A stretch of DNA of 9,170 nucleotides from UBA8346 sp050260935 (GTDB taxonomy: Bacteria; Bacillota; UBA4882; UBA8346): assembly GCA_050260935.1 (NCBI GenBank), contig JBLNCU010000101.1:1-9170 (forward strand), in the 5' to 3' direction. Positions 1 through 7,074 of this stretch are shown in pieces. Position 1 is the first letter of the stretch; every line of letters starts with the position of its first letter. The notes beneath the pieces are model-generated. The model worked only from the letters and a program-made list of their open reading frames with translations. It searched no databases and had not been told where the DNA came from. A program made the translations under genes and the position numbers.

Positions 1-109
1 CTGTAAGGTAATATGAGGAGCCGTATGCCTTAATTGGGCACGTACGGATCTGTGAGGGATGAGGGCACAATTCATAGAGAAATCTATGGAGAGGCCCCGT
101 CTACTCGAC
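1..109 (+). mobile_element. 3' end of a group II intron (domains V and VI, 3' splice site)
   Basis: This is the catalytic 3' part of a self-splicing group II intron; the intron-encoded reverse transcriptase would lie upstream, outside the window. Domain V spans 18-50: the lower stem CCGTA/TACGG (21-25 with 43-47) and the two-base bulge at 41-42 are as expected. After a 3-nt linker (51-53), domain VI folds as follows: 54-56 pair with 104-106, A103 is bulged, 57-61 pair with 98-102, and 63-66 pair with 94-97. It is capped by an 8-bp stem (71-78 with 83-90, one G-U) closed by a GAAA loop. The bulged A103 lies 7 nt from the end, as for a lariat branch point, and the predicted 3' end CTACTCGAC (101-109) obeys the AY rule. 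Two features of domain V are odd: the triad position G20 faces A48 instead of U, and the terminal loop is not GNRA. The copy may be a variant or inactive. Its subclass cannot be decided from this fragment. Confidence 0.85.
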
Positions 110-114
110 AGGGG

Positions 115-135
115 TTAGGTATTAGGCGCTAGGCA
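115..135 (-). repeat. Three degenerate heptamer units next to the intron end
   Basis: Read on the minus strand, 135-115 gives three consecutive 7-mers: TGCCTAG, CGCCTAA and TACCTAA, consensus NRCCTAN. The same heptad theme recurs at 5327-5374, which makes coincidence less likely. The group II intron ends only 5 bp away. Function unknown. Confidence 0.4.
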
Positions 136-243
136 AAAGGGAATGGATTACAGGTGTGAGGCTCTTAACTCTAAAGTCTTGCAAAAATGGGAATATTTTT
201 AGATAATCATACTTCAACATTAGTATTCAAAGATATCTAGAAG

Positions 244-340
244 CAACTCACCCCCTCGATCCCCCTCTCTTGAACACTTTCAAGAGAGGGGGAGGGCTCA
301 AGAGTTACAATATGCAAAATAGATCACGGGGGGTGAGTTG
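244..340. repeat. Nested palindromic intergenic element (REP/MITE-like)
   Basis: Two perfect inverted repeats are nested. The outer arms are 12 bp (244-255 CAACTCACCCCC and 329-340 GGGGGTGAGTTG). The inner hairpin has a 14-bp perfect stem (261-274 with 279-292) and a 4-nt loop, CACT. The strong C-run/G-run asymmetry and nested symmetry resemble small palindromic intergenic repeats that form cruciforms or RNA hairpins, and differ from the plain A+T-rich sequence around them. It has no U-tract, so it is not a standard intrinsic terminator, although the inner stem is strong enough to influence transcription or RNA stability. Whether it is a dispersed repeat family cannot be judged from one copy. 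Confidence 0.65.
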
Positions 341-367
341 GAGTTAGGCTGTAACTTTTTGGTTCCA

Positions 368-398
368 AGCCTTTCCCTTTTTAAAGGGGCTAGGGGCT
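368..398. repeat. Imperfect hairpin, possible second half of the palindromic element
   Basis: A core dyad CCCTTT (375-380) and AAAGGG (383-388) is flanked by AGCC (368-371) and GGCT (395-398), giving an imperfect stem. It lies 27 bp past the nested palindrome and shares its C-run/G-run style, so the two may form one composite repeat. There is no evidence that it is regulatory. Confidence 0.4.
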
Positions 399-472
399 CT
401 TAAGATTTTTATTTACAAAAATAGCATGCAATCTGTGAAATCTATTTAATCCGATAAATCCTGGTTAAAAGG

Positions 473-3400
473 GTGATAGGCTTGTTTTTGGAAAAGAACC
501 GGCGACTGCTAGGCCGGAAGTTTCCTTATTTATTCAAAGAGATTGATCAAAACGGAGCGGCTGAGGAAATCGAGGTTGAAGTTACTCGCAGCAAAACAGG
601 GTTGCCTGTGGCCAGGGTTAACCGGATGAACCGTCGGTTGTATCTTAACAGCGTATATGACCCGGAAGCTGAGGCCGGGCGCTGGATAGACAGCCGTGTC
701 CGGCCGGAGACCGAGTGTTTGGTTATTTGCGGGGGCGGCTTTTTATATCATTTGAAAGCCCTTTTACAGCGGGGAATTTATAAAAAAATCATTGTTTACG
801 AGCCCAGCCCGGTAATTTTGCGCTCCTGTCTTCAAGCTATTGATTTAGATCAATTTCCAAAAGGAGATTATCTATTATTAACCGGTATTAACACCGAATT
901 AAATACCGGTTTGATTATGCAATATTTAGGGACTGATCTGGGTTTTCGAGCCAATACGTTACAAATTGAGGTTCTACCATCGTACGCCGGAATTTTTCAT
1001 CAAGAAATCGCCGGATTGCAAGAAAAGCTAAAGCATATCCTCAGAGTTATCCAAATGAATCTGACTACCAACGCAACTTATAATGAACAGTGGCTGGCCA
1101 ATTCCTTTATGAATTTGAGACCGGCGGTCAGTGCGCCGGTGGTCCGCCATTTTTTGAATCAATTTACCGGAGTGCCGGCGATAATTGTCTCCGCCGGCCC
1201 TTCACTGGAGAGAAACATTCATCTGTTGCGCGAGGTTAAAGAAAAGGCGGTAATTATCTGCGCCGGTTCATCGATCCGGGCCATGCTGCATCATGGGGTA
1301 ATCCCCCATTTTTTGATGGTAATCGACGGCCACCAGATTAACGCCATGATCTATAATGATTTGGACCTAAAAGATGTTTGTCTGGTCCATAGTTTACGGA
1401 CTTATCCGCCGGTGGTTGAAAACTTCCGGGGTAAAAGGGTGTTCATGCGTACCGATGTAGAAGGTTTTCCCGATATTTTGTCCCCCCTGTATCAAGGGAG
1501 GGAAATTGGCACCATTGCCAGCGCATTTTCAGTTTCCTGCTCTTGCTTGGATTTAGCGGTAAAAATGGGCTGCAACCCGGTTGTCCTGATCGGCCAGGAT
1601 TTATCGTATACCGGTAATAAACGTTATGCAGAGGGGCAGCTTGGTTCACATCAGTTTTTTGTTTCGGAGAATCACATGCCGAAATTCTCCATGATCGGAA
1701 AGGATATTTACGGTCAAGACGTCTTGACCGATAAGCCCTTTATGGAAATTAAATTTGTCTTTGAAAGATTGATTAATCATACTCATCCCGGGAAGGCCGA
1801 GTTTATAAACGCCACCGAAGCGGGCTTGCCGATATTGGGAACTTCCAATCTTAAACTGGCCGAAGTGATTGGTAAATATTGCCGGCGCGAATTGGGGATT
1901 AGCGGGCGGATTAATGCTTCATATGAAGAAGGGCTTAGGGAATTACAACATTTGAATATTAATATAGACCAATTTGCCCTTCAGCTAAAAAGGCTGGTTG
2001 GAGAAGGCCAGGATAGAATGGCCGAATTGATCGACAAATTACAGCGGTTGCGTAAATTCAATTTCATTCATGATTTTAATTTACCGGTAATGGAACCGGT
2101 TCTGGAAGCCATCGTCAATGAATACGACCAGACGCTGCGATTAAAGGAATATCAGGTATTACTGCGCGAGTTGGCCGATACCCGGCTCAAAATTCAAAAA
2201 TATACCAATACGGAATCGGATAAAATAACCAACCGGATTGAATACGATGGACGGCTCCGCAATTATCTGAATATTATTATTGAGACCGATAAACTCTTTA
2301 GGTACGCTCAAAAGTGTATCGAGGAATCTTTTCAGCAAAGCGATCCAAAGCCGGCGACTATTGAGCCCCTTGCCGTTGCTGAAACGGGAGAGCCGGACCG
2401 GCAAGCGGCCCCGCGGGATATATCAACTCTGGCGGCTAAAATCAAACGGCGGGAGAACTTAAAAGAGGTTGAGCAAATTCTAATTGAACAGCTTAATAAA
2501 ACTCCGGAATCCAGAGAGCGCTATTATTACAGTTATTTATACGGATTATTCTTAAGCCGGCAAAACCAGGCGGAAAAAGCTATTGCGGTATTGGAGGAAG
2601 CAACCGCGCTGGGTAGCGCACTTCCGGAGGTCCATTTTGAATTATTCAAACTTTATTATAATAAGAAATTAAATGTTAAAGCCGGCAGACACTTGGAAAG
2701 ATGCCGGGGTTTAAATTTCCGGACCGGTTATTGCCTGAAGATGCTGATTAAAATGAATTATACCGGCTACGATTATGTGGCGGTCAATAATTTAATAACC
2801 GATAATTTTCCATTATTAGCGCCTAAAAAGTTTTTCCGGATTTTGAAGATTGAGTGCTTAAGCCGGTTGGGCCTCTATAATGAAGCCGGCCGGGAATATC
2901 AGTCGTTGATTGAAAAATACCCGCTGTCCCGTAGAGAAACGGAAACGCTGCAACGGTTTTGCAGTCCGAAGGATGCAGATGAATATGAACGGCGTTACCG
3001 GCAAAATACGCTGTTTTTTAAGACCCGTGGGTTAGATCTCCCGGATTATGCCGATGTGAAATATAAAGTAGTCCGGTTTTTGAGCGGAGAACTGGTTTAT
3101 CAAAGCGAAAGCGGACATTTTTTGCCTTATCAGTCTGAGCCGGAGAACGTTAATTTTGAGATCACCCCGGATAGCGTCCTGTTGATACATGACCCGGAAA
3201 CAGTAAATATTTTTCAACGGTTTCAGAAGATATTAAATGAGAATGGCGCAGAACGGCGCCTCAAACAAATCGGGGCTATTCCGGTATATATTGTCGATCG
3301 CGACTTTGATCATTGGTTGCTGTTGTTGCAGTGGTTTGATTTTAATCTGTTGGACAAATGGTATAATCTCCATTTTTGCATTGCTCCCACTGATGAAGAG

Positions 3401-4810
3401 CTGCAGAGCGTATTTTTGGATGAGGCGGCTCCGTTGCCCAATCTGCTTTACGGCAGGGAACCGGAGTCATACCATAAACTGCTATTGGAAGTGAAAGAAA
3501 TAAAAGACAGGCTGCATCAAAAACGCCTCAGCGAGTTGCAAGAGTATTACCAGGCGTTTTCAGCTAAGGAATTGCCGGAAAAAGTCCTGATTATCGCCGC
3601 GAATACCGATGACGCTTACCAATATTATGGGGAGATGCTGCAAACCTATTTGAACGAAAACGGTATTACCTGCTTAGTGCATAAAGAACGGGCCCCCTAT
3701 TACCGGTTTACCCCTTATGATGATGCCGTGTTAGTGAATGATTTCCGTCCCGATTTAGTTGTCCATCTGAGCGCTTTGCGGGAAGAATCGGAAGTCTTTA
3801 AGATGATTCCGGTCCCTTTTATTAGCTGGTTTTTGGTGGATAAATCATTTGATCCCGAACTTCCGGCCAATTTAAACCAATCATTAATTCTAACCGGAAA
3901 TCTGCAAATCGGAGAGTATTTCAAAAGCGCCGCGCCTGATCGGGTCTCTCAAGTTTTGCTGCCGGTGGTGATCAAAAAAAATTCTCCACCCGTAACAGTG
4001 GAAAATGAAATCGGGATCTTTTCCGGTTTGGAGGATTTCCAAGGATTAATTAAAAATCTCGGAACAGTCATATTTAATCTGGTTAACCGGAAACAACCGG
4101 TCAGAGAAGCCGATATCGCCAATATTTTGCAGCGAATTTATATCTCCCTTTATACCGGAGAGATGAGCGAAAACTTCCAAAAACCGGGGAATGGATATTA
4201 TGAAAAAGTACTGGCCGATAATTTAGCCCGTTATGGTTTGAACATCGATTCGCCGGTTTTAGCCTTAATCGCCGGAATGATTAAAAAGGAATTTGAGAAT
4301 CCCGTTTTGAAATTGCTCCAAACCAAATGGGTGGTTAATGACCTCAAAGGTTACCGGTTGGCGCTCTATGGAGCCGGCTGGGAAAAAGATCCGGATTTAC
4401 AACCATTTCACCAGGGAACCTTCGATTTTTACACAAACCAGGAGTTCTTTGAAAAACTGGTTTTAAGTAGCAAAGTGAATCTGTATATCGGAACGATGCT
4501 GCCGAATCATTCGTACCTGCAACCGGATCTGGTTAACGGCATCGCCTACGGAGGCTTTTTCCTGGTCAATGATTTATTTGTAAAAGAACACGGCGAATCG
4601 GTTCTGGAACCTTTTGGGAATTTATTGGTTACTTATAGCAGTAAAGCTGAGATGTTGGAAAAGATAAAATATTTCTTGGAACATGAGGAAGAAAGGCGGG
4701 AACGGGCGGAAATTTTAAAAGAATATGTTATCAGGAACTTTGCCATGGATAAGTTTGGCAAACCCTTGTTATTCCAGGCGAAAAAAAACCAGGGAATAAT
4801 CATACACTGA
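473..4810 (+). CDS. Maf/DUF115 flagellin glycosyltransferase fused to TPR-like and CgeB-like glycosyltransferase modules
   Basis: A 1445-residue cytoplasmic protein with no signal peptide or membrane segment. Residues about 80-200 carry the Maf N-terminal Rossmann-like domain (CGGGFLYHL at 86-94, then an acidic strand end near E110). Residues about 200-400 carry the DUF115/MptE-like core, with SAGPSL at 240-245, VIDG around D285 and GQDLSYT around D376. In characterised flagellated bacteria, Maf proteins transfer pseudaminic or legionaminic acid from the CMP-sugar to flagellin Ser/Thr. Residues about 650-840 look like TPR-type helical repeats. Residues about 845-1030 are unassigned. From about 1037 the sequence resembles CgeB/group-1 glycosyltransferases, with LALYGAGW (about 1295) and VNGIAYGGFFLVND (from 1354). 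Typical Maf proteins are roughly half this length, so this is a fusion. The frame opens at GTG 473, but TTG 482 is better placed behind AAGGGTGAT (469-477) and may be the real start. Neighbouring flagellin and leg genes support a role in flagellin glycosylation; the job of the C-terminal module is inference. Confidence 0.88.
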   Translation: MIGLFLEKNRRLLGRKFPYLFKEIDQNGAAEEIEVEVTRSKTGLPVARVNRMNRRLYLNSVYDPEAEAGRWIDSRVRPETECLVICGGGFLYHLKALLQRGIYKKIIVYEPSPVILRSCLQAIDLDQFPKGDYLLLTGINTELNTGLIMQYLGTDLGFRANTLQIEVLPSYAGIFHQEIAGLQEKLKHILRVIQMNLTTNATYNEQWLANSFMNLRPAVSAPVVRHFLNQFTGVPAIIVSAGPSLERNIHLLREVKEKAVIICAGSSIRAMLHHGVIPHFLMVIDGHQINAMIYNDLDLKDVCLVHSLRTYPPVVENFRGKRVFMRTDVEGFPDILSPLYQGREIGTIASAFSVSCSCLDLAVKMGCNPVVLIGQDLSYTGNKRYAEGQLGSHQFFVSENHMPKFSMIGKDIYGQDVLTDKPFMEIKFVFERLINHTHPGKAEFINATEAGLPILGTSNLKLAEVIGKYCRRELGISGRINASYEEGLRELQHLNINIDQFALQLKRLVGEGQDRMAELIDKLQRLRKFNFIHDFNLPVMEPVLEAIVNEYDQTLRLKEYQVLLRELADTRLKIQKYTNTESDKITNRIEYDGRLRNYLNIIIETDKLFRYAQKCIEESFQQSDPKPATIEPLAVAETGEPDRQAAPRDISTLAAKIKRRENLKEVEQILIEQLNKTPESRERYYYSYLYGLFLSRQNQAEKAIAVLEEATALGSALPEVHFELFKLYYNKKLNVKAGRHLERCRGLNFRTGYCLKMLIKMNYTGYDYVAVNNLITDNFPLLAPKKFFRILKIECLSRLGLYNEAGREYQSLIEKYPLSRRETETLQRFCSPKDADEYERRYRQNTLFFKTRGLDLPDYADVKYKVVRFLSGELVYQSESGHFLPYQSEPENVNFEITPDSVLLIHDPETVNIFQRFQKILNENGAERRLKQIGAIPVYIVDRDFDHWLLLLQWFDFNLLDKWYNLHFCIAPTDEELQSVFLDEAAPLPNLLYGREPESYHKLLLEVKEIKDRLHQKRLSELQEYYQAFSAKELPEKVLIIAANTDDAYQYYGEMLQTYLNENGITCLVHKERAPYYRFTPYDDAVLVNDFRPDLVVHLSALREESEVFKMIPVPFISWFLVDKSFDPELPANLNQSLILTGNLQIGEYFKSAAPDRVSQVLLPVVIKKNSPPVTVENEIGIFSGLEDFQGLIKNLGTVIFNLVNRKQPVREADIANILQRIYISLYTGEMSENFQKPGNGYYEKVLADNLARYGLNIDSPVLALIAGMIKKEFENPVLKLLQTKWVVNDLKGYRLALYGAGWEKDPDLQPFHQGTFDFYTNQEFFEKLVLSSKVNLYIGTMLPNHSYLQPDLVNGIAYGGFFLVNDLFVKEHGESVLEPFGNLLVTYSSKAEMLEKIKYFLEHEEERRERAEILKEYVIRNFAMDKFGKPLLFQAKKNQGIIIH

Positions 4811-4865
4811 TATATTAATTGTTCAACAAAAGTTGGCGCTTAAGTTGAATTTAAATTTACCCGGC

Positions 4866-4914
4866 CCGGGAAAAATGAACCGGGGGCGCTTTCCGGTTTA
4901 GCGGGTTTTCCCGG
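4866..4914 (+). terminator. Nested stem-loop downstream of the maf-type gene
   Basis: A perfect 9-bp dyad, CCGGGAAAA (4866-4874) with TTTTCCCGG (4906-4914), encloses an inner hairpin AACCGG (4878-4883) with CCGGTT (4893-4898) that can extend through G-U pairs to a 3-nt loop. It begins 55 bp after the stop codon of the large gene, a plausible position for transcription end or mRNA 3'-end protection. No T-run follows the structure; the only T4 is inside the 3' arm, so it is not a textbook intrinsic terminator. Confidence 0.4.
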
Positions 4915-4939
4915 ATTAATCGCTTCGAAGCCGAGTTCT

Positions 4940-5215
4940 TTTAATGGGAAATTTCATAATGCCGTCTTACATGGCCGTTTTAAGCGTATCGGGGGGGAAT
5001 GCCCCAGGAATTGCTGTAACGAGCAATGGATTACCGGGTTTGAGGATCGGACGGAACTTTATCAAAAAATGGATGAGCAAGCGGTTAAAGAGATAATCGA
5101 AGAATATGCCCGGTATTTCGATCATGATCAGGTGGTAATGAGAGAGATCGACGACTTTTTGCGCGGGAATTCCCTGCAAGCATTGGCGTCTTTGGTTGTT
5201 TTATTAAATGACTAG
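4940..5215 (+). pseudogene. Coding-like stretch without a start codon; probable 3' relic of an unknown gene
   Basis: One + strand frame is open from 4844 to the TAG at 5213-5215. It contains no ATG, GTG or TTG before ATG 5069. From about 4940 the translation looks protein-like: a Cys-rich piece (GGECPRNCC, 4991-5017), then a charged amphipathic helical tail (KEIIEEYARYFDHDQVV) ending LASLVVLLND. From ATG 5069 only 48 residues remain, and no well-placed ribosome binding site precedes it. The simplest reading is the 3' end of a gene that lost its 5' part; a short expressed peptide from 5069 is the alternative. The family is not recognised. It sits tail-to-tail with the flagellin gene. Confidence 0.35.
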
Positions 5216-5326
5216 TTTTGCGCTAAAGTAATGTTTCACGGCAAGTCTATCGTCCTTTGGCCTTGATAATCTTAAATATCCAAGAGTTTCTTTTAATAAA
5301 TTCTGTTATTTATTGTTGTTAACTAG

Positions 5327-5374
5327 TGCCTATTGCCTCGTTCCGATTACCTAGTCTTCACGCCTCATGCCTAT
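5327..5374. repeat. Degenerate heptamer repeat array abutting the flagellin stop codon
   Basis: Seven consecutive units of about 7 bp (one is 6 bp) run directly up to the flagellin stop codon at 5375. The first (5327-5333) and last (5368-5374) are both exactly TGCCTAT. The middle units vary, for example TGCCTCG (5334-5340), TACCTAG (5348-5354) and CGCCTCA (5361-5367). The same consensus, in the opposite orientation, appears at 115-135. It forms the immediate 3' untranslated region of the flagellin mRNA. Short tandem heptamers of this style are known in some bacterial genomes; assignment to any named family is not possible here. Confidence 0.45.
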
Positions 5375-6994
5375 TTATCTCCCAAGCAGTTGCATCACTT
5401 GTTGCGGTTTTTGGTTTCCTTGCGCCAGCATCATATTGCCGACTTGCATCAGGATGTTCAATTTCGTAAAGGCCATCATCTCTTTGGCCATATCGGCGTC
5501 GCGAATCCGGGATTCGGAGGCGGTGATATTTTCATTGCTGACTCCCAAATTGTTCATGGTGTGCTCTAAACGGTTTTGAACTGCTCCCAGGCTGCCCCGT
5601 TGGGCGGAAATGATACTCATGGCGACATCGACCTTGGAGATGGCATGACCGGCATTTTCACTGGTATTGACTACCAGATCCCTGATCCCCAGGGCATCGC
5701 AATTGGTAAGCCCAATGGAGGCGTTCATTACCTCCAACTCGTTGGCCCCAATTTGGAAAAACAGGGAATTATCAGCCAAATGGATGGTGGTATTAAAGGC
5801 GGCGCCTGCGCTAATCACATACCTGCCGGCGTTTAAGGCTACCTGCGTATTGGCCGTACCGTCGAAGCGGACATCCACGTTTTGGTGGACCATACCGACG
5901 GCAATGTTTCCTTCAGTAATTCCGGTAGTTTGGAAGACGTCGTTCTTGAATACGTCCACCCGGTACACATTTTCGGAGGCCGGTTGGTATTCGCTAAAAC
6001 CAAAGGCGTTGATGATATCGACTCCGGCAATAACCGTAAGCTTGCCCGCGGCTCCGGCAACGGCCGAACGGACGACAAAGGTCCCGGAGACGGCTTCAGC
6101 GCCTCCATTGATTGTATTGGTAATATAATCCGAAAAGGCAGTACTGGTGGCGGGTACACCGCTAATCGCGCCCATACCGAAGCCGTTATCCCCGCTATTG
6201 GCTAAGACATCGTTAAACTTCCTCGCCACATCGGCCAGGGTGTCATCGCTGTAAATCTTGAATTCAACCTGTTTGCCCCGCCCATCCATCAGCATTATCG
6301 TTTGTGGATTGTCCAGCATGAATCTCCCCTGGGAATCGTAAAAACGATCCACATCACGAAGTTTTGTTGTTTTTGAGGCAATAATCCCCGCAGTTCCCGC
6401 ATAACCGCCCTGATTGGTGGTTTTAAAAATACTGGAAATGAGGACTTCGGTTGTTCCGGGATTAACTAAAGAGATATTCAACCGGTAGCTCCCGGCCGCT
6501 GAAATCCCTTTTTCTCTAATTCCTCCCCGCATTAATACCTGGGTGGTTGCCCGGTCCGAGGAAACGATGGCCGAAGCAGAGCCGTCAAGCAGGTTTTTAT
6601 TGTTAAATTGGGTGGTGGCGGAGATCCGATCGATTTCCTCTTTGAGGTCCTCGATTTCCTGTTGGAGAACATTTTGATCAAGTGGGGCGTAGGAGGTGTT
6701 GGCTGCTTGAACTGCCAGTTCACGCATGCGGTTAAGACAGGCATGGACTTCTGTTAAAGCCCCTTCAGCGGTTTGAATGAGAGAAATCGCATCTTGGCTA
6801 TTGCGGGAGGCTTGGGCTAATCCCCGGAGTTGGCTTCTCATGTTTTCGGAAATTGCCAATCCGGCGGCATCATCGGCGGCCCGGTTGATCCGAAGCCCGG
6901 AAGAGATTTTTTCCTGGGATTTTTCGATTAGTCTTCCATTAAATAACAGATTGCGGTTGGCATTAATGGCCTCCAGGTTATGATAGATCCTCAT
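5375..6994 (-). CDS. Flagellin
   Basis: The subunit of the flagellar filament, 539 residues, exported through the flagellar type III apparatus without a cleaved signal. The N-terminal D0/D1 region (residues 1 to about 140) has the typical opening MRIYHN, SSGLRINRAADDAAGLAIS (31-49) and RMRELAVQAAN (89-99), the segment matching the TLR5-recognised motif. The C-terminal D1/D0 region (about 440-539) has QRGSLGAVQNRLEHTMNNL and ends QQVMQLLGR. The central part (about 180-430) is variable and Thr/Ser/Asn-rich; residues about 205-270 match a flagellin hook IN motif (DRFYDSQGRFML, then SDDTLADVARKFND). The start is ATG 6994-6992, 7 nt from AAGGAGGA (7008-7001); ATG 6997 directly before it is possible but less well spaced. 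Two cysteines (C86, C432) are unusual for flagellins. The upstream sigma-28 promoter and the adjacent Maf and leg genes indicate a glycosylated, late-class filament protein. The symbol (hag/fliC) depends on the organism. Confidence 0.96.
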   Translation of the reverse strand: MRIYHNLEAINANRNLLFNGRLIEKSQEKISSGLRINRAADDAAGLAISENMRSQLRGLAQASRNSQDAISLIQTAEGALTEVHACLNRMRELAVQAANTSYAPLDQNVLQQEIEDLKEEIDRISATTQFNNKNLLDGSASAIVSSDRATTQVLMRGGIREKGISAAGSYRLNISLVNPGTTEVLISSIFKTTNQGGYAGTAGIIASKTTKLRDVDRFYDSQGRFMLDNPQTIMLMDGRGKQVEFKIYSDDTLADVARKFNDVLANSGDNGFGMGAISGVPATSTAFSDYITNTINGGAEAVSGTFVVRSAVAGAAGKLTVIAGVDIINAFGFSEYQPASENVYRVDVFKNDVFQTTGITEGNIAVGMVHQNVDVRFDGTANTQVALNAGRYVISAGAAFNTTIHLADNSLFFQIGANELEVMNASIGLTNCDALGIRDLVVNTSENAGHAISKVDVAMSIISAQRGSLGAVQNRLEHTMNNLGVSNENITASESRIRDADMAKEMMAFTKLNILMQVGNMMLAQGNQKPQQVMQLLGR

Positions 6995-7000
6995 CATAAA

Positions 7001-7035
7001 TCCTCCTTGACAATCTTCCCCGGGTATCCATACCC
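7001..7035 (-). promoter_or_regulatory. Flagellin leader: GGA-loop hairpin plus SD, candidate CsrA target
   Basis: On the minus strand the flagellin leader contains GGGTATGGATACCC (7035-7022). It can fold as a 5-bp stem with a UGGA loop, so GGA (7029-7027) is exposed. About 23-26 nt further on, the ribosome binding site AAGGAGGA (7008-7001) contains two more GGA motifs. CsrA binds GGA in hairpin loops and often bridges a second GGA overlapping the SD, as established for Bacillus subtilis hag. The arrangement here fits that model, but CsrA control is inferred. Confidence 0.5.
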
Positions 7036-7074
7036 AAATGTATAATTTTAAAACTTTGTATTTTTCTAGGTTAT

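Larger units (their letters stand above)
110..472. other. Gene-free stretch between the intron end and the maf-type gene
   Basis: No convincing coding frame is present on either strand. From left to right it holds three degenerate heptamers abutting the intron 3' end, AT-rich sequence without recognisable signals (about 136-243), a nested palindromic element (244-340), a second hairpin (368-398), and an AT-rich leader (399-472) before the large + strand gene. No tRNA, riboswitch or good sigma-A promoter could be recognised. The sequence from 110 onward is the 3' exon flank of the group II intron, so the intron entered non-coding DNA, or the target gene has since decayed. Confidence 0.6.

Noticed and set aside
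261..292. Inner 14-bp hairpin as an intrinsic terminator of the upstream intron-containing transcript
   Set aside because: The stem is strong, but it is followed by AGGGCTCAAG and not by a T-run on either strand.
244..398. CRISPR-like or attachment-site reading of the palindromes
   Set aside because: There are no regularly spaced identical direct repeats with unique spacers, and no integrase or tRNA is nearby.
450..457. TCCGATAA, a 7/8 match to the sigma-28 -10 element, just upstream of the maf-type gene
   Set aside because: No TAAA-like -35 element lies 14-16 bp upstream, so it is not supported as a promoter, although its position is tempting.
4967..5179. 70-codon minus-strand open frame opposite the relic
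   Set aside because: No SD and less protein-like than the + strand frame; probably a shadow.
5295..5314. AT-only dyad (AATAAAT/ATTTATT) downstream of the flagellin as a terminator
   Set aside because: The stem has no G or C and would be unstable; no T-run in the flagellin sense follows it. No convincing flagellin terminator was found.
5667..6128. 153-codon open frame on the + strand
   Set aside because: It is antisense to the flagellin, without ribosome binding site or recognisable motifs, and is explained by the codon bias of the real gene.
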